From NCBI RefSeq assembly GCF_026151205.1, contig NC_087077.1, positions 2,790,001 to 2,854,000 on the forward strand: a stretch of 64,000 nt of DNA, given 5' to 3'. Both the position numbers and the translations under genes were made by a program. This stretch comes from Bolinopsis microptera. Lineage: Eukaryota; Ctenophora; Tentaculata; Lobata; Bolinopsidae. The stretch's first letter is position 1. Every line of letters starts with the position of its first letter. The notes beneath the pieces are model-generated. The model was not told the origin of the DNA. It made no database searches and saw nothing but the letters and a program-made list of their open reading frames with translations. Positions 9,631 to 20,915 of this stretch are shown here, one piece after another.

Positions 9631-12600
9631 TTAAACATTATGGTTCAGGCTATGTCCTCTTTGCCTCTTTTCAGACTAACTTATAACCCACTAGCCGACT
9701 AGCCACCATTTGTAACCGACTAGCCACCATGGAAGCAGTATCCCCAACCAGAGGCCCTCTATTAGTACATTATTAACAGTACTACTACTATTCTCTGATT
9801 TGATAATTGTCATTTATCGGAACAAGGAATTAGTCTGTGTCCCCTAGTTACGCTAACAACCGCTAATCAGTTTCTCTATAACCTGGGTCTAGTAGTGTGA
9901 AATATAATTTTAATTTAAACAAATATTATATAATATATAATTATAAACATTTTGTACGCTCGATTTTCGAGCGTTAAAGTTGTGAGTTTGAGCGTTACAA
10001 CTAGAAGGAGCCTGCTGTTATAATTAGACTCACGTAGTTTTCAACAGCGAAGAAAAAACCTCTTTTGGAATAAAATTAGCCAAGTTATGGAACCTGCTCC
10101 CCAAGTTAATTCAATAAATGTCTTGGAAACTTTCAAATCCTCCCTTGCTAAATTCTTGAAAGGCTGATACCCTGCCCAGTGCCCACAAAAGGATATACCG
10201 CCTTGAATGGAATGGAATCTTCAAAAAGATCTAAGCCAGGAGTGATTGGAGGACGTACTTGATACTGTTGTCCAGAAGCTTAAGTAAGTATTCCAGCAGT
10301 GAACATGCACCACTGATACCCCATCTGATATTTATAATAAAATACTTTGATACGTTTGCCTAAAATGTATCATCTCAACATACAAAGTAATTCTACAGGA
10401 GTAATCAAAGTGGCAAAGTTTAAAGATGTGATTTCATTATTGATATCGTGCTGTATCACTTAGAATTTCTTTATAGATCAATCAATCCTGAATCTGATAT
10501 CGTTCATGTGGACGATACCAAAATATCGTTCTTGTTATTCCATCAGTTTCAGTTTCGATTGATTTTCTTGGGATAAATTCTTTAATTTTTACAAGTTACA
10601 ATGAACTTAATCTGAATAGTCCTCAAATTATACTAACGGTCTATAATTGGAATGTTACATTTTAATCTTCAAGCTCAATAATATTTATTGCAAAATATCA
10701 TATTCGTAGTTTCAGCTAGTTCTTTGTCTTTGTATTAAATTGTACTGATAACCAGGTTCGATATTGTAAAGGCTGAATCGGTGAGAGAAGTGGGCTAACA
10801 TTAAAACTGTTAATAATTTTAGGAACGAAACCTCTTCGAAAGCTCTTCGATCATTCACTTTCTGAATCTCAAAATGGGGAAATTGTAGCGAATGTGAAAT
10901 GATGAAAAGTATGGTCCGATAAAATTATTGATTTAAATAATTCAAGTGGAACTTAAGATACTGATAGGTATTATGAAATGAGCTATAAATATAATTGGCC
11001 TCGTTAAATCACATATTAAGCAGCTGCTGAATAACCCTGGGATGTACAGTATTAGTATTACTATTTAAAATGATTCCGTTTGGTAATTTCAGTATTTTCC
11101 ATCATTAAGTCATGAAATCATCACTTTACCATCACTATACCAAAGTACTGTAAAGTACTGTAAAGTGGATTATCTCTGTATTTACAAGCTGCTTAACTGC
11201 TGTAAAGTCTGTGAGGTACATAATATTAGCATAACCTCGTAGACTTTTAGAACTTGGAGATTGTTCACATTTTAGACCCCATCCTCCTCCGCACAGTAGT
11301 AAACCACTTTACACTTAGTTATTGTGTACGTTGAATTACTCGCCCTGCGCTATATTATAATATGTGTATATATAATATGCTACGCTATACATGTAAATAT
11401 GTGAACCATCCCTTGTTTTAGTAAACAAATATAACAGGGCTATGAGCGCCTGAGAGCTGCCTAATCGCAGACACTCAGCTCTGTAGGCTACAAATTACAA
11501 TTATCCTTGTTATGGTAATATTATTCACTGAATAATTTTCAGCTCAAACATGTGTAATCGTTCTCTTACGTCCCATATAACGAAGGCTTGTGCAATGTGC
11601 AATGTTCCCCTACTTTAGGCTCTGCCTCCTTTAGTTTAATGCTCTATACACTCCGCCTATAGGATTCGGAAACATGGAAGCTCCTTAACTTAAAAACTTA
11701 AAAGCCAAGGATAGCCTCTATTTTCATCTAGCAGCGATAAGTATTAATCTGTAATCAACACAGCCACACTTGCACTTTTTACATGTAAACCGTCACATGA
11801 TATATTGTTATTATAATAAAGGATTCACACTGGACATTTGTCCGTTATTTCATGATGTTATGTCATGGTGCACAATTAACAATATCAGATTCAAGTACTC
11901 ATCACTGGAATTGGTGGAATTCGAGATATTTCAAAAGAATTCTTTGAGCGAAAATTGGATTCCAGAGAAGCAAGAGTTTTTGTCGCTTCCTTTTATCTAC
12001 TTTGTGATGGTATTTCGTGTCCTTCCGATACTTCGTAGAAACGATTCATATAATACAGTAGTTTTATGAACATTTAATGACCGATCTTATATATTATTAA
12101 GGTTTAAAACAATTCAACTGGTCAATTTTTGAACAGTTCGCTATTGTGATGTTGTTGTTCAAATTGCAATTGCTTTGGCTCCTGGACAAATATTGTTTAA
12201 CAAATGACTGGTTCATTTAAAATATCCAAGTGTTTGATTCGGATTATCTGACGATTAAAACATTTTCCGCTTACCTCAACAGGATAAAAGCTTCGTGATG
12301 TACTCGACTTACTCGACTGATATGGTTGAATAGTTCAGTCTTCTAAAGATATTTTCTAGTACTCTAGTACTAGTTTGTAGGGTATGTAGTACTAGGTAAT
12401 TCAAGTTAAATTGCAGTAGCTCATTCCTCAACCTACAAGTTGGTCGTTTGTTCAAATGTTTGAATGGTTATCACTTCGCTCCACAGTCCACAAAATAGTC
12501 TTATAGGTATGAGTAGATAGACGTAGTCTTGACTCTTGATTATCCAACTTCAATGATACAGACAATTGTGCAGACTCCAGTATAGAAAGTTAAAACTCCG

Positions 12601-13437
12601 CACTAGCTAAACTAACAAATCGATCTTTACCGGCAATAAAGTGGTCCAAAATTAGATGTTCAACAGATGAGTACAGCAATTTCTGTTACCAGAGACGAAT
12701 GTATCGCAAAGATGAAATTGTGCAGTCTTGCTCTATTTCTCTAGATCATAAGTCGAAGATGGAAAATGACATAGAACATATTGTTAAGATTGAGTAAGTA
12801 ATTTAACAGTAAGTAGGGCATTGTTAGAGACGAGAGATGTGGAATGTGGATAATAAACTGTTTGGTTAATTGGTTAGATAACATTAAATAGCTATTTTAT
12901 TTCGACCAAAGACTCAAGAGTTGACATCACAATATGCATACATCAAGTGGATGATAGATAATGCTCAGTTGCATTTAAATAATAATTCGTGCTAATACTC
13001 CTAGTTTCCTTATTTGTTAGTTTGTTTGTTTTAACGTTCAGTTTGTCACATATTAAATACATAGTTATGATTAATGATAATCGTGATATTCATAATCAAT
13101 AATCATAGCGTTAGTTAGTTTAATAGTGGTTACGATTTACTTAATTAAAGTAATCACAAAAGACAATATCTATAATATCCTGTTTCCCACAAAGGTCCTC
13201 TAGCCCTATATACCATGAAGTGTAGTAGGTACCCGCCCTATGAGACACACAATGGGTTTCATCAACTTATCATATCTATAGTATGTTGTAACTAATTAAG
13301 TAATTAGTGGTAACCAATTATATCATCAGTTGCGTTGGTATTCATAATATGCCAGCATCACTGCATCAGCGTCATCAATTCATCGCGACAATTAGTATCA
13401 TTACAATTCATGTGGTACTGCCTTACTATAGCTATCG

Positions 13438-13550
13438 TCAGAACTTAGGTTAGTGTCGTCAGAACTTAGGTTAGTGTCGTCAGAACTTAGGTTAGTGTCG
13501 TCAGAACTTAGGTTAGTGTCGTCAGAACTTAGGTTAGTGTCGTCAGAATG
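13438..13550 (+). repeat. 21-bp tandem repeat, five units
   Basis: Five near-perfect copies of GAACTTAGGTTAGTGTCGTCA at 13441, 13462, 13483, 13504 and 13525, followed by a partial unit. Units appear identical, indicating recent expansion. Confidence 0.92.
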
Positions 13551-15176
13551 TGTTGTGTAATCACTTATGGTTCAGTTTCTAATGCTTTATTGCTTTTTTT
13601 TCATGGCCTATTATATATATAGGGTATGATTTAACAGCTTGATAGTTGATAAATTGGTTTATTGGTGATGGTATTGTTTTTAGAGTTTACTTATAAGTTT
13701 TCAACTTCGATATTATGAGTATATTGTTTGCTCTTAATAAAAAGTCTAGTCAGTCACCAATATTCTTACGAAATACGTGACACGAATCAAATTGACATTT
13801 GACCATGCATTTGATAAGTCCTGCTAACTACTTCTGATCAGATTTCTTTTAGATTTCAATAAATCGCTACATAATCTGAAAAATTCATTAGCAAATAGCA
13901 GATTAGCTTGGCTCTTAAGTTTAATAGAAAGGCATTCAGTACTTTTTAGAGTATGGCGTATGCACCTATTCACCTTCACACCCATGTATGATGTAAGTAC
14001 CTATCTATCTACCATGCACTTCCTTATGTTGCACAGCTGGTCAAAGGTCGAGTCCGCCATATTGCAAGTTAACTCACGTTACGATTACTTACCTTTAAAA
14101 AGTGGTACGATAGCGTACCAGTGGTGCACGCGGCGGCGTGCATTACTGTAGAGTGTAGCGTACCGGGAAATGATTTTGACTTAGCGGGAAATTTACCGAG
14201 AAATCGAATTTTTTCCGGGAAAAATGTTTTTAAGAAAAAAAGTTATTGAGAAAATGTCGATCATTGGTAGAAGATGGGAAGAGAGGAAGGTTCCCGGTGA
14301 GATGGGAAGCTTATTGGTGGGAAGATAAAGCTTCCAACTATTTGGTGGCAGGAGTCTAATTTTCACTAGATTACTAACTGTACAACGAAACTTGAATATA
14401 TTTATCATCTCTCATTGTAAGATTTCAATCCTAAAAGCAAATTTATCAAAATTTTTGGGAAATCTACATCCCCTTTTACGAACCAAACTAGTCTTACAAT
14501 TGTTGGCAGGCCTAATATAATATGGACTACAAATTCATTATTTGAATCGTTATAGAAACTGTGTTTGAATATAATCCCTATTGCCAAATTGCTTCCAGGC
14601 CTTCAGCGTTAGCAAGATCGTCAATACTTTTGAGGTTATGAAGGTAATAACAAGGATACAGTAAAAACTTGCAGCTTTCATTTTTTTCAGTGTTATTTCA
14701 GTGGATCACAATAATTATACGTCATACTACAGGCTACAATATAAAATATGCTTACAACTTTTTTGTGACGAAACTGCAGAAGTTTCACATTCAGATATAA
14801 GCTAATACACCTCCAATACCAAAATCGTTATATTCAAATTGTTTATGTATTATATCATCGGACGACGTATGTCTTTTGATAAGTACGGAAATGATTATCT
14901 ACGGACATTCATCTACATCATTAATTATTGTATGAAGTACACTGTAGACTGGTATGGCAGACAGAAATAACTACATATCCTAGTTTTAGTAGTAACATTT
15001 TCAGATCGCGCCTAATTGCCCGCAAATCAGCTCATAATGATAAATTGTTCTTATTATCTAGCGGAGGCCAATTGCCAGTGGGTATTTTCTTATCCTTCGT
15101 AATGCTATAGTTCGATTGTACACATTCAAGACTATTTGTTGAAGTGATTATTAATCTCAATCTTAAGCAACAGGAG

Positions 15177-16589
15177 ATGTCAGCTGACTACTGCGAAGGG
15201 GTCCTCAACACCCAGTACCCCTACCTACCCAACTCTTCCTCCATCTCTCAACAACTAAACTGTAGCTCTTACATCTACGAACAGGGAATCAGGATACCAT
15301 GGGAACGGGGTATCAGTATCACCATCCTTCTCATTGGCATCCTGATCGGCCTGATCGGTAACACCATGGTGATAATGTCTTCGTTAAAATACGGCACCTT
15401 TAAACTAGACCGGGTGACGATAGTGTTGGTGAGGAACCTGGCAATAGCGGACCTGATGTTGGTGTTTATGTACGATATGCCGCTGTTGGTAACCCATCTG
15501 GCTAGGAAGTGGGTGCTGGGGGAGCACATGTGCTATGTGGTGGGCTTTGGGTTTGTGGTTCCGGGTTGTGCTAACATGGCTTTTGTCATGCTCGTCTCTT
15601 CGCACAGGTTTGGAGTTTATGTTTTTAGAGTGGTATAATTATCAAAATGATAATACAATCTTTCCTAAATATGTGTCTGCAAGTTGCCCTGTGATACATT
15701 ACGTACACAATTACAATTTACACGAGCTCACTCGGTGTTTCCTAGGTACATACGGTGCAAATGGCCGCTGAAAGCAGGTCTGATAAACCCGAACCACACC
15801 CGGATAATGGTGTTTACCCAGTGGGCTATCTGTCTTCTCCTTTGGGTTGGTTACGCAGCTGCTGCCAGGGTCAAACTGGAGTTCAACAGAAACATCATGA
15901 TTTGCGTGTACACGTTTGCAGATGCTGAGCGAATCCCACATTTTCTCTTCATGAGTAGCACGTTAGTAGCGTGTGTTGTCACTTTGTTCACTAATGTGTC
16001 AATGTGGAACATTGTGAGGAAGTGTGGTGAGAAGAAGGTGGTTCCCACTGCATCTCTTAAACGGAAATCAGACTTGCAAACCAAACAATCATCAGTCCTA
16101 CTGAAAGAAGAACCATCAGGTAGCTTACTCAAACAAGAGGAATCGTCATCAGGTAGATTACTAAAGAAGGAAGGATCACCAGAGAGCATGGTGAAGAAAA
16201 AAGAATCTTCAGTTAGCATCCTGAAGAAATGCGAATCATCGATCAGCATCCTAAAGAAATGCGAATCATCAATCAGCATTCTGAAGAAAGGACCAGAAAG
16301 ACAACAGAGCAGCTCTAGTATTCAGACCAAGGCTCTAATAACGACGAGTGTGGTGACGTCACTATTCCTCATTTCCTGGTCACCAACCCTAGTTAGGTAC
16401 TTCCTGGCATCATGGCCCTCTCATCTCATTATTCCACCACCAGGGCTGGACAAGGCCATGGCCGTTACTTTTAGTTTGGGATGCTGGTTAAATCCGATTA
16501 TCTATACTATTATCAATCAAGGGTTTAGGAATTTTGTTAGGGGGAAGATAAGAGGAATTATTAATACTCATAGCCTCTCAGCGAATTAA
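15177..16589 (+). CDS. Class A (rhodopsin-like) GPCR
   Basis: Two exons, 15177-15607 and 15746-16589. The intron has GT-AG ends and splits Arg144, the R of the DRY position, which reads HRY here. The product is 424 residues with an N-terminus carrying sequons (NSS, NCS). TM1 holds GNTMVIM (Asn62), TM2 LAIAD, and Cys119 at the top of TM3 pairs with Cys196 in loop 2. TM6 has FLISWSP and TM7 NPIIY (393-397). Loop 3 (about 260-326) is a 10-residue repeat rich in Lys, Ser and Glu. TM7 lacks the opsin lysine, so it is not an opsin. It should couple to G proteins at the plasma membrane. HRY instead of DRY and Ser for Cys in the CWxP motif are atypical. The ligand cannot be told. The start is the first ATG that leaves a normal extracellular N-terminus. 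Confidence 0.92.
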
Positions 16590-17362
16590 AGAGTTAATTG
16601 TATCATGACACTTTGCACCTTTACGCAGATTATTTGTAATTTATAATATGTATTAGCTGAAACATAATAAGCTGTAATAAGGAGTATCATATTTTGATCA
16701 GTAGTCGAATGAGCTTACACATTTATCAGTAAATCCTATGATATTAGTTGTAATACCAATTACCAAGTACAATACAAAAAGTGACATCATCTTATTATAA
16801 AATATTGGTTTCGAAAATTAATTATTTAGCCTCTTTAACTAATGTGATTGCTGTATTAATTTTGTAATTTTTATGACGATTCTTATTTTTGAATTCAGAC
16901 TCTTGCTTTAGAAACAGGTGCTTTTAAATTTAATTCTTAAATGAGTATCAAGTAGGAAACTATCTATAGTTAGTGTAGTCATTAGTAATGACTCATCCTT
17001 AAATAAGAAAATCTAGGTGTAACATGAGAATTCACAAAAATTGTGCTTAAAGGGAAAACAATCCATGATCAAAACTTTATGGCTCTTACAATTTCGAACT
17101 CAGTCTTCAAGAGAATAAGTTAAACAGTACTAATATACGAGTTCCCATTTATTGAAACGCTTAATTCATAATTTAAGATCTCTACAAACGACTTCCTTTA
17201 TGAAGAATTCCTCCAACCCTGAAAGAAAATATAACCGTTAAATCATAATATATCATCATTATGTTTATTACATTACGATTTTCTCATTATATCCAAAAAA
17301 TTATATAGTATGAAAATTTGAATGTTAGAACCCACGGTATTATAGAAAAGAATCAACAATCT
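16590..17362. other. Tail-to-tail spacer
   Basis: AT-rich DNA of 773 bases between the 3' ends of the GPCR gene (+) and the minus-strand gene at 17363. No further exon or repeat family is recognised. Confidence 0.6.
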
Positions 17363-19117
17363 TTAATTTGAAAAGTTAAGACTAACATGATCGGGCAGGT
17401 TTCCCTCGGCATGATCCTTTTGACACTGTTTAAAGACTCTATACATGTCAGATACTTTCTGGAATATCGGCACGTCTTGGTAGGTTGTGTAACCACTATC
17501 ATCCGTGTGGGGACCCTTCAGAGATGATTATTCAATTGAGAGTTTATTGAGTTATTCTTAAGTATTACCATTAAGTATTCTTATTTTTAGTTATTCTTAA
17601 GTATTACCATTAAGTATTATTATTTTTAGTTATTCTAAAGTATTCTATTTATAAGGTATGGAGCTAGGGTAATTATACATGGATGTCGTAGAGGAAATGT
17701 ATTCTTTATATTTTTACTACCTCTAGCGATTAATAAATTAATGATATAGTGTTAATGTTTATAAAATACCTCAATAACATAAGAACCGTTGACACGCTCC
17801 AAATCAGCAAACCAGAGTCGTCCAACGTTTTTAAACTGATATATCATGTTCTTACGCACCCCCATAAATTCACCATTACAGTGGAGAACTAGTTCCCTTT
17901 TGTGGAATGAAATAGAGAACGTGTAACAACCTGAAATTTATAGTTCACATTTTAGTGAAAGATTCGTACTACATCTTCATTTTTACACGTCTTACTTTAT
18001 TGTTATGATAATATATTAATAATATAATTATCGTTTAATTTAAAAACAGGTCTGGGAGGCAAACAATTCTAAGACAGGTGAATTTCTTTAAAGTTTTAAA
18101 AGTTGAAAAATACAATTACCATTCTCGTCAGGATGAGGTAGCTTGTTACAGATCTCAACAGGGTCCTTACCAACCCAATGTAACCAGACAGCGGGCTCCT
18201 CTCCTCTCATTCTCTCATTCCAGCGTAGCGCACCCAACCAGTATGCCTCTGAGGAAATGATATATTAAAAACTTTATACATTTCTGTAGAAATAAATCTG
18301 TGAATTCTCGAATTTCTTTCTGAGATTCTGAGAGTGTATAGAGTTGTAATTGTAAAACAAAGGAAATAGAAGTAAATCAAGAAATCCTGAGATGAGTAAC
18401 GTACAGAGGCTCGGCTGTTCCTAAATCGCAAAAATCACAAATATTTATGAACAGTGACTGAAACTGAAGCTGTACTTCTTTGAAATATAATTGAGTACGC
18501 ATTACATGTACATGATTGAAATGTATAGTAGTCTTTGCTCTAGTCCTGAATTACCTCATAAAGGAAATTAACAATAAACACCACAAAATATGTCACAAAC
18601 CTCTAGAGTAAAACCCAACGCCACGCCAGTCCGTATCCTCTTCAGTAGCATTAACCCTAACATGAACAGTATCCCTCCCATCATACCAGATCATGCTCCA
18701 GTCCTCCACCTCGCTCCAATTGTCAGGGAGAAGGTCAGGATCAGAACAGGGGTACTCTGGGGAGTTAGCAGCTCCAGGTGAACTGACTGAGCTGAGGTGA
18801 CGGGTACTGTCGTAAACTTGCACACTTGGGACTGTATGGGGGAGAGAGTGTTATTTATAGTACATATTATTGGAAAGGTTGAACTTGCCACTAAATAAAT
18901 TCCACACACAATACTGAACTGAGTTCAGGATTACCTTATGCTAGATTTCATCATGATATTAAACTTAAACTGAATTAGTTAAGGCTGGATAAAAGGCTGA
19001 AATGATCATGCTGCTTTCCTGATGTGTGTTTGTCCACATACCCTTAGCTGATTGGAGAGGGACTGTTGCACATAGCTTGACGAGGCTTCCAACTCGTCTT
19101 GAACACAGACGCAACAT
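17363..19117 (-). CDS. Unknown protein with mitochondrial-like presequence
   Basis: Five exons assembled on the minus strand: 19117-19042, 18831-18601, 18248-18120, 17930-17770 and 17515-17363. All introns are GT-AG, all phases agree, and the total is 750 bases (249 residues). The first 25 residues (MLRLCSRRVGSLVKLCATVP...) are rich in Arg, Ser and Leu with no acidic residue, as in mitochondrial presequences. The rest is soluble, tryptophan-rich and acidic, with segments such as WSEVEDWSMIWYDGRD, AYWLGALRWNERMRGEEP, FSISFHKRELVLHCNGEF and FKNVGRLWFADLERV. The alternating hydrophobic pattern of exon 4 suggests a beta-sandwich. I do not recognise the family. The last acceptor (CTGAAG) is weak. 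The gene lies head-to-head with the gene at 19465. No single exon is striking alone, but five consistent junctions support the model. Confidence 0.78.
17550..17645. repeat. 38-bp tandem repeat in intron 4
   Basis: Two and a half copies of a unit containing TTATTCTTAAGTATTACC and ATTAAGTATT, lying in the last intron of the minus-strand gene. The period is about 38-39 bp. Confidence 0.8.
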
Positions 19118-19464
19118 GTTGGCCTAGAATGATAAATCTATGAAACAAGATTTATTTACCAATATAATTTCTTTTTGCCTAGCAGGTTTGCTTGTTTACA
19201 GAGGGTTAAATGATAATTAAATTTCAGTGTGTATAGCACATTAAATTATGTATACACAGGCGTCTACACATGTTGTTAAAAGTTTGAATAATGATGTTTA
19301 TTTCATAGTGTTTGTACTAGAAAAGTCTCCAATTGATGAAAAAACTAAAACAGCATTGTTTTGAAATCTGAAAAAGTAAGCTAACTGTAATATTTTTGTT
19401 TCTAATAAGTTCCTTCTGTGTCATTTTTTATCAACTTTTGTTTTATTAAAAAACAGGGAGCAGA
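19118..19464. promoter_or_regulatory. Shared head-to-head promoter region
   Basis: 347 bases separate the ATG of the minus-strand gene (19117) from the ATG of the plus-strand membrane protein (19465). Just before the latter is a pyrimidine tract ending TTAAAAAACAG, a plausible 3' splice site, so the plus gene probably has a 5'-leader intron. On the minus side a TTATCATTCTAG acceptor-like sequence precedes the start. The promoters may therefore lie inside these flanks or further out. Divergent coordinated expression is inferred only from the layout. Confidence 0.45.
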
Positions 19465-20847
19465 ATGAACAACACAACATTTTGTACACAGATAGGACAC
19501 ATTAACCCAGAGTACTGTGGAATAACCCAACAGTGGGTCCCAAGACTCACTAAAAAGGCTACCCTAGCTTGTGTGGTATTTCCTTGTTTTTTCTCAGTGA
19601 TGTGCACTGTGATAGGACTTCCAATTATATGGCGAAACTTTGAAAAGTTGGGCTTACTTCAAAAGGAAAAGAACAATGATGCTGCTACCAATAAAAGAAG
19701 TTGGATTCCAGAAATATGGTACAAGTACAAATTCCATGTCACAGTGTACATCACACCAGTGATTCCACTTGTGTGGGACTCAATAGATGTTGTCTTAGAT
19801 GGCATTTATTTCTACAATCTAGAACAGGGTGGATTGATAAGTAGCAACATATCAAGAAATGTGTATGTGAATAACTCAATAATGGCTTATGCTGCGGTTG
19901 GATCACTGAAAACACCTCTGTTGATACTAATCATAGGCCGATTTTGGGAAGTTCTGTTCACGCCAAAAGAATCAGAGTTCACTTTTAAACTAGTGGCATT
20001 GTCACCTCGTGCCATAGGTAATCTTTATGTCTCCATAGTTATTTACATAACAGAAGATTGTGCAGAATCTTTCCTTGAATACTTTTGGATAGAGAAGTAT
20101 ATATCGAGTCATCCAAGCTCAGGTGTCGTTCTTAGAAATGTTTTTAAGGCAGTTGTTTCTTTTGTTCCCCTTGTATCACAGTTGTTACATTTGAAAGACC
20201 GACTTTTCATTGCAGAACAAATCGATAATGTGAAGCAAAAATGTCACATTACGAGCAAATTTTCAGCAATATCTAAAGAAAATTTGGAAGATGGCCAGCA
20301 GTGCAACTATGAAATCAAAAGTGACGAAGAAAAAAGAAAGCGACAAAAAATATTTATATGCTGGGTAGCTCTGAGTGTCATATCCCTAATGTCAAGTATT
20401 GGTTCATTTCTAAGGGCAATTGGAGCAGTTTATCAGCTCATTCGTCATCAAATTCCAAAGCCCTGTCTCTTTGTCACGAATGAAGGGTTACTTTACCAGA
20501 GTCCATTAAAAGATGGATGTCTGAGATTTATAGACTTTTCGATTATATTCTTCAACTTTCTTCCACTATTGATTTACTCGCTTGCCTTCATCATATACAT
20601 GGTTTGCAACTGTTATTACAAATTGTGCTTGCTAAATTGTCTGCAGCAGCCTGTGCAGGAAAACAGGTGTGCAAAATATCGAGGATTACCGGCACAGCTG
20701 TTAGGACATAAAACAGAAGGGGAATCCAAGGGAAACTACGATATCATCATACAATTACCAGACAATATTGAGCCAGTTATTTGTATCTCAAGAGGAAATA
20801 TTCAAGAAACAAAATCTTTATCAGCAACAGGCACCATCCCTAAATAA
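19465..20847 (+). CDS. Multi-pass membrane protein, family not recognised
   Basis: A single coding exon for 460 residues. I see about seven hydrophobic segments, near residues 33-55, 92-115, 140-160, 190-205, 225-242, 290-315 and 362-386. The hydrophilic loop at about 245-287 is highly charged, and the tail beyond 390 begins with a Cys-rich stretch. Distinctive features are WDSIDVVLDGIYFYNLE and ITEDCAESFLEYFWIEKY, which place acidic residues at the membrane edge. The layout somewhat resembles XK-related proteins, but I cannot confirm that. Sequons occur at NNTT, SNIS and NNS. An acceptor-like CAG 10 bases upstream of the ATG suggests a 5'-leader intron. A transposon starts 69 bp after the stop and probably supplies 3' UTR. 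Confidence 0.8.
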   Translation: MNNTTFCTQIGHINPEYCGITQQWVPRLTKKATLACVVFPCFFSVMCTVIGLPIIWRNFEKLGLLQKEKNNDAATNKRSWIPEIWYKYKFHVTVYITPVIPLVWDSIDVVLDGIYFYNLEQGGLISSNISRNVYVNNSIMAYAAVGSLKTPLLILIIGRFWEVLFTPKESEFTFKLVALSPRAIGNLYVSIVIYITEDCAESFLEYFWIEKYISSHPSSGVVLRNVFKAVVSFVPLVSQLLHLKDRLFIAEQIDNVKQKCHITSKFSAISKENLEDGQQCNYEIKSDEEKRKRQKIFICWVALSVISLMSSIGSFLRAIGAVYQLIRHQIPKPCLFVTNEGLLYQSPLKDGCLRFIDFSIIFFNFLPLLIYSLAFIIYMVCNCYYKLCLLNCLQQPVQENRCAKYRGLPAQLLGHKTEGESKGNYDIIIQLPDNIEPVICISRGNIQETKSLSATGTIPK

Positions 20848-20915
20848 ACAATTCTTGGACACAATGAAAAGAAAAGTTTTCAATGAAACGAAAAGTTTTA
20901 TTTTACATTCCTTTA

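Larger units (their letters stand above)
8777..15176. other. Gene-free AT-rich spacer
   Basis: I find no convincing exon on either strand. The stretch holds a short Harbinger-type MITE (9463-9630), a 21-bp tandem repeat (13441-13550) and otherwise unstructured AT-rich sequence. Open frames at 11770-12069 and 13960-14151 have no recognisable motif or supporting splice sites. Confidence 0.6.

Noticed and set aside
15177-16589. Opsin identity for the GPCR
   Set aside because: TM7 lacks the retinal-binding lysine.
19042-19123. Alternative frame of the first exon (PTCCVCVQDELEASSSYV)
   Set aside because: It looks protein-like but ends in a phase that leads the next exon into a stop; the chosen frame continues through all four later exons.
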